Origin: Pseudomarimonas arenosa
GTDB taxonomy: Bacteria > Pseudomonadota > Gammaproteobacteria > Xanthomonadales > Xanthomonadaceae
Length of the DNA stretch: 64,000 nucleotides
Direction of reading: 5' to 3'
Assembly: GCF_014841215.1 (NCBI RefSeq)
Contig: NZ_JACYTR010000010.1
Span: 62,001 to 126,000 of the forward strand
Shown: positions 35,767 to 43,582 of the stretch, one piece after another
Layout of the letters: the number at the start of each line of letters is the position of its first letter
How positions within the stretch are numbered: position 1 is the stretch's first letter
Program-made: the position numbers and the translations under genes
The notes under the pieces: generated by a model
Seen by the model: only the letters and a program-made list of their open reading frames with translations
Databases searched by the model: none
Told to the model about the DNA's origin: nothing

Positions 35767-36948
35767 ATGCTGTTCGCCTTGGACGACGCTTCGATACTGT
35801 CGCTGCTGGTACTGATCGCCCTGGTCAATGCCAGCATTGTGCAATGGGCATCGCGGATGGCACCGAGCATCCAGGGACCGTCGCAATGGGCTGCCTCATT
35901 GGCCTTGACAGCGACGATGGCGGCACTCAGCGTCAGCCCGATCGAGGCCACGTCGCCATGGCGCGGCGGCTTGTTCAACCCCTTGCTGATCGCCGCGCAG
36001 CTGCTGTGGTTTCACGGCACCTGGCAATTCAGCGGACGCCGTTCGCTGGCGCGCTGGTTGATCGGACTGTTCCTGATCGTCGTGCTCTTCAACACCTGGT
36101 TCAGCTTTGCTGACCCGCAGCGCGATCTGCGCATTGCCAGCGTGGTCAGTCTGGCGGCCAGTTTGAAACTGGCCACCGCCGGCCTGCTGCTTGCCTATGC
36201 CCGCAACAGCAGCAATCGGGTAGCCATTGTCGCGGCCGGCTCGCTCGGGCTGGAGTCGATGGTTTTTCTGTTTCATGCTTATCTGGCCATTCGCGGTGAA
36301 GTGCCGTTGTTTGGCAGCGGCGCGGGCGGCGGGGCCAGCCTGATCTGGCTGGCGATGCTGCTGGGCGTATCGGTGACCGCCCCGCTGTACATGCTGATGG
36401 GTCTGGGGCGGCTGGTCCTGGATCTGCGCCGTGCAGCCAACCGCGACAGCCTGACCGAGCTGCGCAATCGCCGCGGGTTCTTTTCCAGCATCGAGCCGCT
36501 GATCGCCCATGGCCGGCGCAGCAAGGGCCACGCAGCCGTGCTGATGCTCGATATCGATCGCTTCAAGCGACTTAACGACCGCTTTGGACACGCTGTCGGC
36601 GATCAGGTGTTGCGCACCATGGGAGCAACCCTGCGCGGCACCCTGCGTGGCTCAGATGTAGCGGTGCGTTGGGGCGGCGAGGAATTCTGCGCCTTGCTGC
36701 TGAACACCGACGGCAAGGGTGCCCACACCACAGCCGAGCGCATTCGCCATGAATTTGCCGCGGCCTGCAAATCGATCGAGGCGCTGCGCGGTGGAGCGGT
36801 CTCGGTCAGCATCGGCATCGCCTACGGCGCGCTGGCCGACCATGACTTCGACAGCCTGCAGAAGCAGGCCGACCAAGCCCTGTATGCCGCCAAGGAAGCC
36901 GGGCGAGACCGGGTGGTGGCGGGCCAGTCGATGCTGATCAACGAGTAA
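35767..36948 (+). CDS. Membrane-anchored diguanylate cyclase
   Basis: A 393-residue protein that should make cyclic di-GMP. Six or so hydrophobic helices span residues ~10-215; the C-terminal GGDEF domain carries the active site GGEEF (303-307), LDIDRFKRLNDRFGH and SIGIAYG. A full product-inhibition I-site RxxD (Arg294-Asp297) stands exactly five residues before GGEEF, so feedback control is expected. A strong GGGGAGG ribosome site precedes the ATG. The membrane part resembles no sensor domain I can name. Confidence 0.93.
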   Translation: MLFALDDASILSLLVLIALVNASIVQWASRMAPSIQGPSQWAASLALTATMAALSVSPIEATSPWRGGLFNPLLIAAQLLWFHGTWQFSGRRSLARWLIGLFLIVVLFNTWFSFADPQRDLRIASVVSLAASLKLATAGLLLAYARNSSNRVAIVAAGSLGLESMVFLFHAYLAIRGEVPLFGSGAGGGASLIWLAMLLGVSVTAPLYMLMGLGRLVLDLRRAANRDSLTELRNRRGFFSSIEPLIAHGRRSKGHAAVLMLDIDRFKRLNDRFGHAVGDQVLRTMGATLRGTLRGSDVAVRWGGEEFCALLLNTDGKGAHTTAERIRHEFAAACKSIEALRGGAVSVSIGIAYGALADHDFDSLQKQADQALYAAKEAGRDRVVAGQSMLINE

Positions 36949-36970
36949 GCAGCGTGGCTACAATCGCGCC

Positions 36971-37435
36971 ATGTGGATGAAGTTGATCGGCCATGTCGCC
37001 GCGTTTGGATTGCTCGGTGGCGCCTTGATCACCGGGCTCAGGCTGATCGAGTATCGCTGGCTGGTGCTGAGCCACTCGTTTGAGATCTATGCCGCCCTGG
37101 TGGCAACCCTGTTCGCCGGCCTCGGCATCTGGCTGGGCCGAAGCCTGAGCCGGCGCCGGATCGAAGTGCGCGAGGTTCGGGTCGAGGTGCCGGTGGTCGA
37201 CGCCGAGCCATTTGTGCGCGATCAAGCCAAGATCGAGGCACTCGGCCTGACGCCGCGCGAGCTCGAAGTGCTGGAACAGATGGCCGCCGGCCATTCCAAT
37301 CGGGAAATCGCCCAACGCTTGTTCCTCAGCGAAAACACCATCAAGACCCATAGCAGCCGGGTGCTGGACAAGCTTGGTGCCAAACGGCGGACTCAGGCGG
37401 TGCATCAGGGCAAGGCGCTGCGGCTGATTCCCTGA
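36971..37435 (+). CDS. Membrane-anchored LuxR-type transcription regulator
   Basis: A 154-residue protein with two N-terminal membrane helices (residues ~6-26 and ~38-58) and a basic linker. A C-terminal LuxR/NarL helix-turn-helix (~94-150: LTPRELEVLEQMAAGHSNREIAQRL, SENTIKTHSSRVLDKLGAK) completes it. It has no receiver domain. Tethering the DNA-binding domain to the membrane is unusual but recurs in Xanthomonadales. It begins 22 bp after the diguanylate cyclase, so the two may be co-expressed. A small hairpin ACCAGC-GACC-GCTGGT follows at 37446-37461. Confidence 0.85.
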   Translation: MWMKLIGHVAAFGLLGGALITGLRLIEYRWLVLSHSFEIYAALVATLFAGLGIWLGRSLSRRRIEVREVRVEVPVVDAEPFVRDQAKIEALGLTPRELEVLEQMAAGHSNREIAQRLFLSENTIKTHSSRVLDKLGAKRRTQAVHQGKALRLIP

Positions 37436-37607
37436 CCCGCAGCGCACCAGCGACCGCTGGTACTTTCGGGTGATGGTGCTCACTTCGAGGCAGAATCACC
37501 CTTTTGGGTGACGCCGAAACCCATGCGTTGCGGCTGCAATCGACCCGCAGCGGCTACTGGCCTGCTCTGTTACCCACCTCGTTCACCCTCACGCAGGAAC
37601 CTCCGTC

Positions 37608-38141
37608 ATGGGAAAAACCATTGTTCGCTTCGGCCTGATCGCGGGCGCCATCCTTTCCGCCATGCTGCTGCTGACCCTGGCGCTGACCGACCAGGTCGGC
37701 TTCGAATACGGGGCGCTGATCGGCTACACCACCATGGTGCTGGCCTTCCTGATGATCTACTTCGGCATCCGCTCGTATCGCGACACCGTCGCCGGTGGGC
37801 AGATCGGCTTCGGCCGCGCCCTATTGGTCGGCCTGCTGATCACCCTGCTGAGCAGTGCCTGCTATGTCGCCACCTGGCAGGTGGTGTATCACCAGTTTGC
37901 TCCGGATTTCATCGAGAAATACACCGCTTACGAGATCGACAAGGCACGCCAGGGCGGCGCCGACGATCAGCAGATTGCGAAAATGCGACAGGACTTCGCC
38001 GAGTTCGCCGAGCTGTACAAGAACCCCGTGTTCAACATCGCAATCACCTTCATCGAGCCCTTGCCGGTCGGCGTGCTGATCAGTCTGATCTCAGCCGGTG
38101 TGTTGCGCCGGCGCCGTGATCCGGCAACGGCGACGAGTTGA
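37608..38141 (+). CDS. DUF4199 family membrane protein
   Basis: A 177-residue inner-membrane protein with four hydrophobic helices (about 7-27, 33-53, 70-92 and 140-162) and a charged region between helices 3 and 4 (DFIEKYTAYEIDKARQGG). The pattern MIYFGIRSYRD after helix 2 and AGGQIGFGRALLVGL is characteristic of DUF4199, of unknown function. It has its own AGGAACC ribosome site and is convergent with the QEGLA-motif gene. Confidence 0.8.
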   Translation: MGKTIVRFGLIAGAILSAMLLLTLALTDQVGFEYGALIGYTTMVLAFLMIYFGIRSYRDTVAGGQIGFGRALLVGLLITLLSSACYVATWQVVYHQFAPDFIEKYTAYEIDKARQGGADDQQIAKMRQDFAEFAELYKNPVFNIAITFIEPLPVGVLISLISAGVLRRRRDPATATS

Positions 38142-38168
38142 TCGAATCCGTGGCTGATAATCCGCGCC

Positions 38169-39422
38169 TCAAACGCCGAGCACCAGATCCTCGGCCTCCA
38201 CTCGATCAATCTTGATCCGATTGGCAAACAGCGAAAACGCCAGCATGCCGGCCAGGCCATTGGTGCGACGCAGCCAAGGCGGAATATAGGTCGGTTCGCT
38301 GATTGCGCCCTGCTGGAACATCGGCTCCAGGGTAAATACATCGTGCAGGGCCATCTTGCCGGCAAACAGCAGATGGGTCAGTGCCAGACGCCGATGTTTG
38401 AGCGCCCAGCGGAAGAAGGTATGCACGCTGAGCAGGCCATGCAGATAGACGGTGTCCTTGGTGAAAGCCGTGCCGCCGGTCGCCGGACTGCCGCGAAACA
38501 CCCGCATGGCCGAGGTAAAACTGTCGATCTCGTTCTGTCCGGCCTCGAGAAACAGCTTGAATACATCGAGAAAGTCAGCACCGTTCAGGGCATTGTCGAT
38601 CGCCACGATGCGCAGGGAAATCCGCTTCAATCGCTGCAGATCGATCGAACCGGTGATCAGTTCGGCAAAGGTGGCCAGGCCTTCCTGCGTCGCGGTGACA
38701 CGCGGTACCGAGCGCCCGAGGCTCTTCAGATAGGGCTGATCGCGGCCATTCAGCGCGGTCAGTGTGTGCACAAAGGCTTCGTGTTCGAGCAGCTGATGGC
38801 GATCGTACTCAGTAAACCCGGTGCGATCGCGCAAGCGAATGCGGGTGGCGCCGGCCGCCGCCTTGGGTGTCAGGTCAGGATCGATCTCCACTCGAACCTT
38901 GTGTTGAGTAAAGAAGTTGTCCAGGGCGTGCTGCAATTCCTGCTGCATGGTGGCCGCTGACAGCACGTAGTCGGCATCGCCGGGCAGGCTGCCGGTATCG
39001 ACGTCCGAGGCCAGCTCGACAAAATGCCGGGCGGCATCGAGGTTACTGAGCTCACTGCCGGGCAGACGGTCACCGGGTCGACCGAACAGACGCATCGAGT
39101 GCCAGAACATGTCGGGGCGCCCCAGCGACTGCAGCAGATCCGCGGTCACCTGATAGCTGACCACGGTGCGGCGCAGATACTCGCCCAGCGGGTGGTGCGG
39201 ATCGGCGGCATCATGAATGGCCTGCAGTTCGGCGTGCACCTGACTCAGGTCGCGTTTCGGATATTCCGGATGCGGAAGCTCTGGCTGACCGCCATGCCAG
39301 CGCTCCAGAAAGCGATCGCGCAGCGGTGCGGCCCAGCTGACATCGGTCATCAGCCGAATCGGCTTCACCGCCTCGACCATGCGAGCATCAAGGGCGGCGT
39401 GGCGCTCTACATGAACATCCAT
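38169..39422 (-). CDS. QEGLA-motif putative metallohydrolase (DUF1704, flavohaemoglobin-expression-modulating type)
   Basis: A 417-residue cytoplasmic protein of the DUF1704 family. The diagnostic HExxxH-like site is EHEAFVHTLTALNG, and the downstream TQEGLATFAELITG provides the QEGLA glutamate; together they resemble a gluzincin zinc site. The family is named from a member that affected flavohaemoglobin expression, and animal relatives (MATCAP) are tyrosine carboxypeptidases; activity here is not known. I chose the ATG at 39422, preceded by GGGAG, over the TTG at 39446. It is convergent with the DUF4199 gene. Confidence 0.85.
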   Translation of the reverse strand: MDVHVERHAALDARMVEAVKPIRLMTDVSWAAPLRDRFLERWHGGQPELPHPEYPKRDLSQVHAELQAIHDAADPHHPLGEYLRRTVVSYQVTADLLQSLGRPDMFWHSMRLFGRPGDRLPGSELSNLDAARHFVELASDVDTGSLPGDADYVLSAATMQQELQHALDNFFTQHKVRVEIDPDLTPKAAAGATRIRLRDRTGFTEYDRHQLLEHEAFVHTLTALNGRDQPYLKSLGRSVPRVTATQEGLATFAELITGSIDLQRLKRISLRIVAIDNALNGADFLDVFKLFLEAGQNEIDSFTSAMRVFRGSPATGGTAFTKDTVYLHGLLSVHTFFRWALKHRRLALTHLLFAGKMALHDVFTLEPMFQQGAISEPTYIPPWLRRTNGLAGMLAFSLFANRIKIDRVEAEDLVLGV

Positions 39423-39518
39423 CAGCACTCCCGGCGAAACCTGCAACGATCAACCTTCGACCAGCCCACAGCCACGGGTTGTGCATGATCATGCGCCTTT
39501 CCGCGCACAGCGAACAGC

Positions 39519-40622
39519 TCAGCGCTTGCCGTATTTGTCGACCAGGCGCTTGTTGAGCGCCTTGCCGAGCCGCTTATCTTCGGCCCGTCGCTCAAGCTGC
39601 TGTGCCAGCGACTGTCGGGCCTGGCCCAGTTCCTGCCCGAGCTTGAGGAACTGCTCCCAGCGGCGCCGATCGAGATCGCCGCTTTCCAGTGCCGCGCGAA
39701 TGGCGCAGCCGGGCTCGCGATCATGCCGACAATCGCGAAACTTGCAGTCAGCGGCCAGGGTTTCGATATCAGCAAAGCCGGCGTCGTCCAGATCCTCCTC
39801 GCCGGTCAGTTTCAGCTCGCGCATGCCCGGGGTATCGATCAGACAAGCGCCGCCCGGCAGCCGCAGCAGACTGCGATGCGTGGTGGTATGCCGGCCGCGC
39901 GCATCGCTGTCGCGCACGGCACCGGTGCGCTGCCTTTCGTGACCCAACAAGGTATTGGTCAGGGTCGACTTGCCCGCACCGGACGATCCGACCAGCACCA
40001 GGGTCTGGCCCGGCGCCAGCCAGGGCTGCAGCGCCTCGCGCGCCGCCGCTTCGCGTGCATTGACCCGTACCACCGCGACCTCCAGTTTCGCCAACTCGGC
40101 CAGAGCAGCTTCGGCATCCTGAACCTGTAGATCCACCTTGGTAAGGACAATGACTGGGCGGGCGCCACTGGCGCCGACCATGGCCACGTAGCGCTCCAGA
40201 CGGCGTGGGTTGAAATCGCCATCCAAACCAGCGACCACCAGCACGGTATCGATATTGGCGGCAATCAGTTGCTGCTTGTAGTGCTCACCGGCCGCGGCAC
40301 GACGCAGCAGGGATTGCCGCGGCAGCAGGGCCTCGATGCGATCATGTGCCGGATCCAGCAGCACCCAGTCGCCCACCGTGGCCCGCTCCTCCGGCATCAG
40401 GCTGGCCTTCACCCACTGCGAGGGTGATTGCACCGCGAACTCGTATTCGCCATCGGTGACCTTGTAGCCGGAGCGATGTTGTTCGGTCACCCGCGCCACC
40501 CGCCCGCGCGCCCTGCTCAGCGCCTGCGCGGCGGGCAGATCATCACGCCAACCGCACTCGGCCAAACCGGGCGTCACGCTCGGCGGCGCAGGGGACGAAC
40601 TCATCGAACGGGTGGCTGACAT
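39519..40622 (-). CDS. rsgA: RsgA small ribosomal subunit biogenesis GTPase
   Basis: A ~367-residue circularly permuted GTPase that helps mature the 30S subunit. It has an N-terminal OB fold (ARGRVARVTEQH...), then GTPase motifs in permuted order: G4 VLTKVDL, G1 GSSGAGKSTLTN, G3 LIDTPGMREL. A C-terminal zinc site follows (CKFRDCRHDREPGCAIRAAL). The start is uncertain: 40622 is chosen, 40604 is an alternative; the open frame runs upstream but over the divergent DUF4345 gene. Confidence 0.92.
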   Translation of the reverse strand: MSATRSMSSSPAPPSVTPGLAECGWRDDLPAAQALSRARGRVARVTEQHRSGYKVTDGEYEFAVQSPSQWVKASLMPEERATVGDWVLLDPAHDRIEALLPRQSLLRRAAAGEHYKQQLIAANIDTVLVVAGLDGDFNPRRLERYVAMVGASGARPVIVLTKVDLQVQDAEAALAELAKLEVAVVRVNAREAAAREALQPWLAPGQTLVLVGSSGAGKSTLTNTLLGHERQRTGAVRDSDARGRHTTTHRSLLRLPGGACLIDTPGMRELKLTGEEDLDDAGFADIETLAADCKFRDCRHDREPGCAIRAALESGDLDRRRWEQFLKLGQELGQARQSLAQQLERRAEDKRLGKALNKRLVDKYGKR

Positions 40623-40719
40623 CTCATCAGGCGAATTGTGGCGGTTCGGCGCGCTTGCTACCACTCCCTTGACCTTGGCGGCACTATGCTGGCGTCTGAT
40701 ATCGGCAGGAGACAGCCGC

Positions 40720-41103
40720 ATGGGCTTGCCACGCTTAGCACTGGGGTTGGGGGGCCTGGGCTTTCTCGCCTTCGGCGCCATGTTCATGGTCGCACCGCTG
40801 CAGACCATGGCGATGGCCGGAATCGAACTGCAGGGCGGCCTTGCCGCCACCGAGCTGCGAGCCTTCTACGGCGGCCTGGAACTGGCCCTGGCCGCCTTGC
40901 TGCTGCGCGCGGCGCTACGTCCGCAGCTCCACGCCGAAGGCCTGCTGCTGATGGCCTTTGCTTATGGCGGCATCGGCACCGCACGCTTTATCGGCATTGC
41001 CCTGGAAGGCTCGGCCACCCCTTTCCTCTGGTTTGCGCTCGGCACCGAGTGGGGCTTGGCGGCTCTGGCCGGCTGGGCCCGATCGCGCCTGCGGCGGGGC
41101 TGA
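40720..41103 (+). CDS. DUF4345-like membrane protein
   Basis: A 127-residue protein with four hydrophobic helices and little else: ALGLGGLGFLAFGAMFMVAP, an ELRAFYGGLELALAALLL segment, GIGTARFIGIALEG, and a final FLWFALGTEWGLAALAGW. The ELRAFYGG-like and GRxxG-like motifs are typical of DUF4345. The ATG at 40720 has AGGAGA upstream and begins just before the first helix; the frame is open from 40612. Function unknown. It is divergent from rsgA. Confidence 0.75.
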   Translation: MGLPRLALGLGGLGFLAFGAMFMVAPLQTMAMAGIELQGGLAATELRAFYGGLELALAALLLRAALRPQLHAEGLLLMAFAYGGIGTARFIGIALEGSATPFLWFALGTEWGLAALAGWARSRLRRG

Positions 41104-41122
41104 TTGGTGAGTGACGAATGCC

Positions 41123-41207
41123 ACGCTGATCGACAACTTACCTAGTTGATCTCGGCGGTGCATCCGTGCTCCACAGGAATCTCTGAACTTGTTCAGAGAT
41201 TCTCTAC
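41123..41207. repeat. Partial copy of the folded element at 17131-17289
   Basis: From ACGCTGATCGACAACTTAC to the palindrome AATCTCTGAACTTGTTCAGA and following GATT it aligns with the right half of the 17.1-kb element (17205-17289), with some 15 changes. The terminal hairpin GAATCTCTGAA/TTCAGAGATTC is kept. It lies between convergent genes, where it may work as a transcription stop. Confidence 0.65.
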
Positions 41208-41216
41208 CAATGCTGC

Positions 41217-42191
41217 CTATGCTGCGGTGACCAGACGGACGAACTCGTCGAGATCCACCTCCAGCAGGCGTTCGGCTGCGGCCTTGCCGGCGTCCTCGTG
41301 CTTGGCAGATTGCACAAAGCGCTTGAACGCCTGCCAATCCGAGGCCAGAGCGACCACCAGGATACGCGCCAGGTCATAGCTCAGTTCTTGGACGTTGTCG
41401 GTCGCGTAAAAGCTCTTTCCCGACCAGAAGCTGTCCAGGTTTCTCTTGTTCCAGTGCCGGCGGTGCTTCACCAGCAGTTCCCGCTGATGGCTGACCGTGG
41501 CATACGGATGACCAAGCCGTACTTCGGTATTGACTGCGATACCTTCGTCCAACCAGGTCGGCAAGCCAAGATGCGACAACAAGCTGTGGGTCATTTCGTG
41601 CACGATCACCGCCTCCATGCGATCGATGCGAGCGGTGTTGCTGGCGAAGTGACCGCAGCCGAACGACAGGAATACGCCGCTGCTGACAGTCTCCTGGCTA
41701 TCGGCACAATCAAAGGCTGACACGTAGCGGTAGTAGAGATCAGCGTCCTCAAAAACGATCAGGATCTCCTTGCCGGGGTCGGCAGGCGCCGCCAGTTCCT
41801 CCAGCAGCCGCAGCACGCGCAGCTTGGTTCGGTCGAGGTAGTTCAAGGCCAGGCGCGCTTCGCGCTCGCTGCCCGGGCTGAGCAGGATGCTGTGCTCGGA
41901 CTCGGCAAATCCGTATTGCGGACCCAGATCGCTCAGCAGCCAACGCGCCCAGCCACGCTCACATTCCAGCCACAGGCCGGTTCGATCTTCTTGAGGCAGC
42001 GCCTCCAGCCAACGATGCACGCGCGGCCAGTCGACGTGCCGAATCCCTCTGTGCGATCGCGCGCCCTCGCTCAAATCGAGCTCGGTATCGGTCGATCGCA
42101 CGATGCCCTCACCGACCGCGCGTTGTAGCAAAGCCGGCGCACCACGGCGCGCGGCAAGTCCGGCCCACCAATTGAACATCCTGGCTCCCAT
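41217..42191 (-). CDS. HExxH putative zinc metallopeptidase
   Basis: A 324-residue protein without a clear signal peptide. The zinc site is VIVHEMTHSLLSHLG, followed after ~10 residues by WLDEGIAVNTE, the third-ligand pattern of gluzincins (peptidase MA-like). The N-terminal half is unassigned and rich in Trp, Leu and charged residues. It is unclear whether it acts on peptides. The ATG at 42191 is used; 42179 is an alternative. Its 3' end abuts the partial folded repeat at 41123-41207. Confidence 0.75.
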   Translation of the reverse strand: MGARMFNWWAGLAARRGAPALLQRAVGEGIVRSTDTELDLSEGARSHRGIRHVDWPRVHRWLEALPQEDRTGLWLECERGWARWLLSDLGPQYGFAESEHSILLSPGSEREARLALNYLDRTKLRVLRLLEELAAPADPGKEILIVFEDADLYYRYVSAFDCADSQETVSSGVFLSFGCGHFASNTARIDRMEAVIVHEMTHSLLSHLGLPTWLDEGIAVNTEVRLGHPYATVSHQRELLVKHRRHWNKRNLDSFWSGKSFYATDNVQELSYDLARILVVALASDWQAFKRFVQSAKHEDAGKAAAERLLEVDLDEFVRLVTAA

Positions 42192-42555
42192 GCCGCGTGA
42201 TCAAGCGCCTATTGCAGCACAGGGGCCTTCTTGTCGACAGCTGACAGGCCAAGCCCTGAAGTCTCCCCACTTTTCTGGCCCGGTTGCTGCGTCGAATCCC
42301 CATCAACAGGCTCGGGCCGCCCGAAGGGCGGAACGAAACGCTCTTGTTGGTGGCTTTGCCTTAAGTGTTTGAACTGTCTGCTGGTTTTCTGGGAAGGCCT
42401 CAGGCCAAGCCGTGCCGACATCGTTGTAACCGCGGCCAAATGCGCCGAACCGAGCCAGGGAATGCGCCCAACGGTGGCCGCCTAGGCCGATCGGCACGGG
42501 GCAGCTGGGGCATCAGGCTGCAGTCTGGGCAAAAGTGGAAAGCAGCAGACCGCCC
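42192..42555. other. Intergenic region of unknown content
   Basis: A 364-bp stretch between divergent genes. An open frame at 42231-42485 (plus) gives a Cys/Trp-rich peptide with no recognisable family, and the opposite strand is also open. Codon use does not resemble the neighbours. I see no convincing gene; it may be a relic or a long regulatory region for the AraC gene. Confidence 0.35.
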
Positions 42556-43431
42556 ATGGAAGATTACGTCAGCAACCACCGTTCGCCCGCCGAGGCTGAC
42601 GACGCCTACGCGCCCACTGCGCGCGATATCTGGCATCGGGTGCAGCGCGAGGCGGTACCCCGCAGTCATCAGCGTGCCCCGGAGCACCTGAGCCTGTGGG
42701 TGCCGCAAACCAGCTTTCAGATGCAGGTGCACGGATTCGCGCCGTTCACTGCCAATCCCTGCAGCCTGATCCTGCTGCACCCACGGTTTCGCTTCGATCG
42801 CCAGGTGCTGCAGGACGCCTGGCTGAAAGTCGATGAAGTACACCTGCCGCTCAGCCTGCTGGATCGCTGCGGCATGCAGATGCAAGGCATGAGCCAAAGC
42901 CTCTTGCCATGGATGTATCTCGACGCCGAGGCCTACATCAACCTGCGCCGTTCCCTGGCCCTGCCTTCGCCGCTAAAGGAGACGGCCCTGGAGCGCTGGG
43001 CGGCGATGGTCTTGCAGTTGGCACGGGTGGAGTGGCGCAAACGCCCTCTGCCGCGGCAGGCGATTATCGAGACCGGCACCCATCCCAATCGCTTTGCCCT
43101 GGCGCAATCGGTGGCCGCCCGGCTCGATCAGGTCGAGGCGCGTTGCGGTGGACTGGATGAACTGGCCGAACGCTTCGGCGTCTCGGCGTTTCACCTGTTG
43201 CGGGTGTTTCGCCGCGTGATTGGCACCACGCCGCACCAGTACTATCTGCAATTGCGCCTGCGCCGCGCCCTGCTGCAGATCGATCTTGGCCGCGAGCGCA
43301 TCGTCGACATCGCGCTGGCGGCGGGTTTTTCCTCGCACGGTCATTTCTCTACCGCCTTTCGCAAGGCATTCGGCTGCAGTCCGCTGGAATTCCAGCGTGG
43401 CCAGCAGAGACTGGCGGGCGAACTTCGTTGA
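42556..43431 (+). CDS. AraC-family transcription regulator
   Basis: A 291-residue regulator with an unassigned N-terminal region (cupin-like placement, around residues 30-150) and a C-terminal AraC double helix-turn-helix: LDELAERFGVSAFHLLRVFRRVIGTTPHQY, then IVDIALAAGFSSHGHFSTAFRKAFGCSP. The conserved PxxF/Y and GFSSxxHF patterns are intact. No metabolic target is suggested by the neighbours. The ATG at 42556 is used; a GTG at 42535 is in frame. Confidence 0.88.
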   Translation: MEDYVSNHRSPAEADDAYAPTARDIWHRVQREAVPRSHQRAPEHLSLWVPQTSFQMQVHGFAPFTANPCSLILLHPRFRFDRQVLQDAWLKVDEVHLPLSLLDRCGMQMQGMSQSLLPWMYLDAEAYINLRRSLALPSPLKETALERWAAMVLQLARVEWRKRPLPRQAIIETGTHPNRFALAQSVAARLDQVEARCGGLDELAERFGVSAFHLLRVFRRVIGTTPHQYYLQLRLRRALLQIDLGRERIVDIALAAGFSSHGHFSTAFRKAFGCSPLEFQRGQQRLAGELR

Positions 43432-43582
43432 GCAGCATTGAGTCAGGTGCCGGCAGCGCCCCTTGGCTGAACGTTTCGGATTGACCGCTCTCGACGAAGC
43501 GCTCGTCAGCGTCGACACTGCAGCCTGCCGTGGCCGATGAGGGGCCTTGCGGTCTGTCGTTGAATGCCGGAGTCGATCGCCG

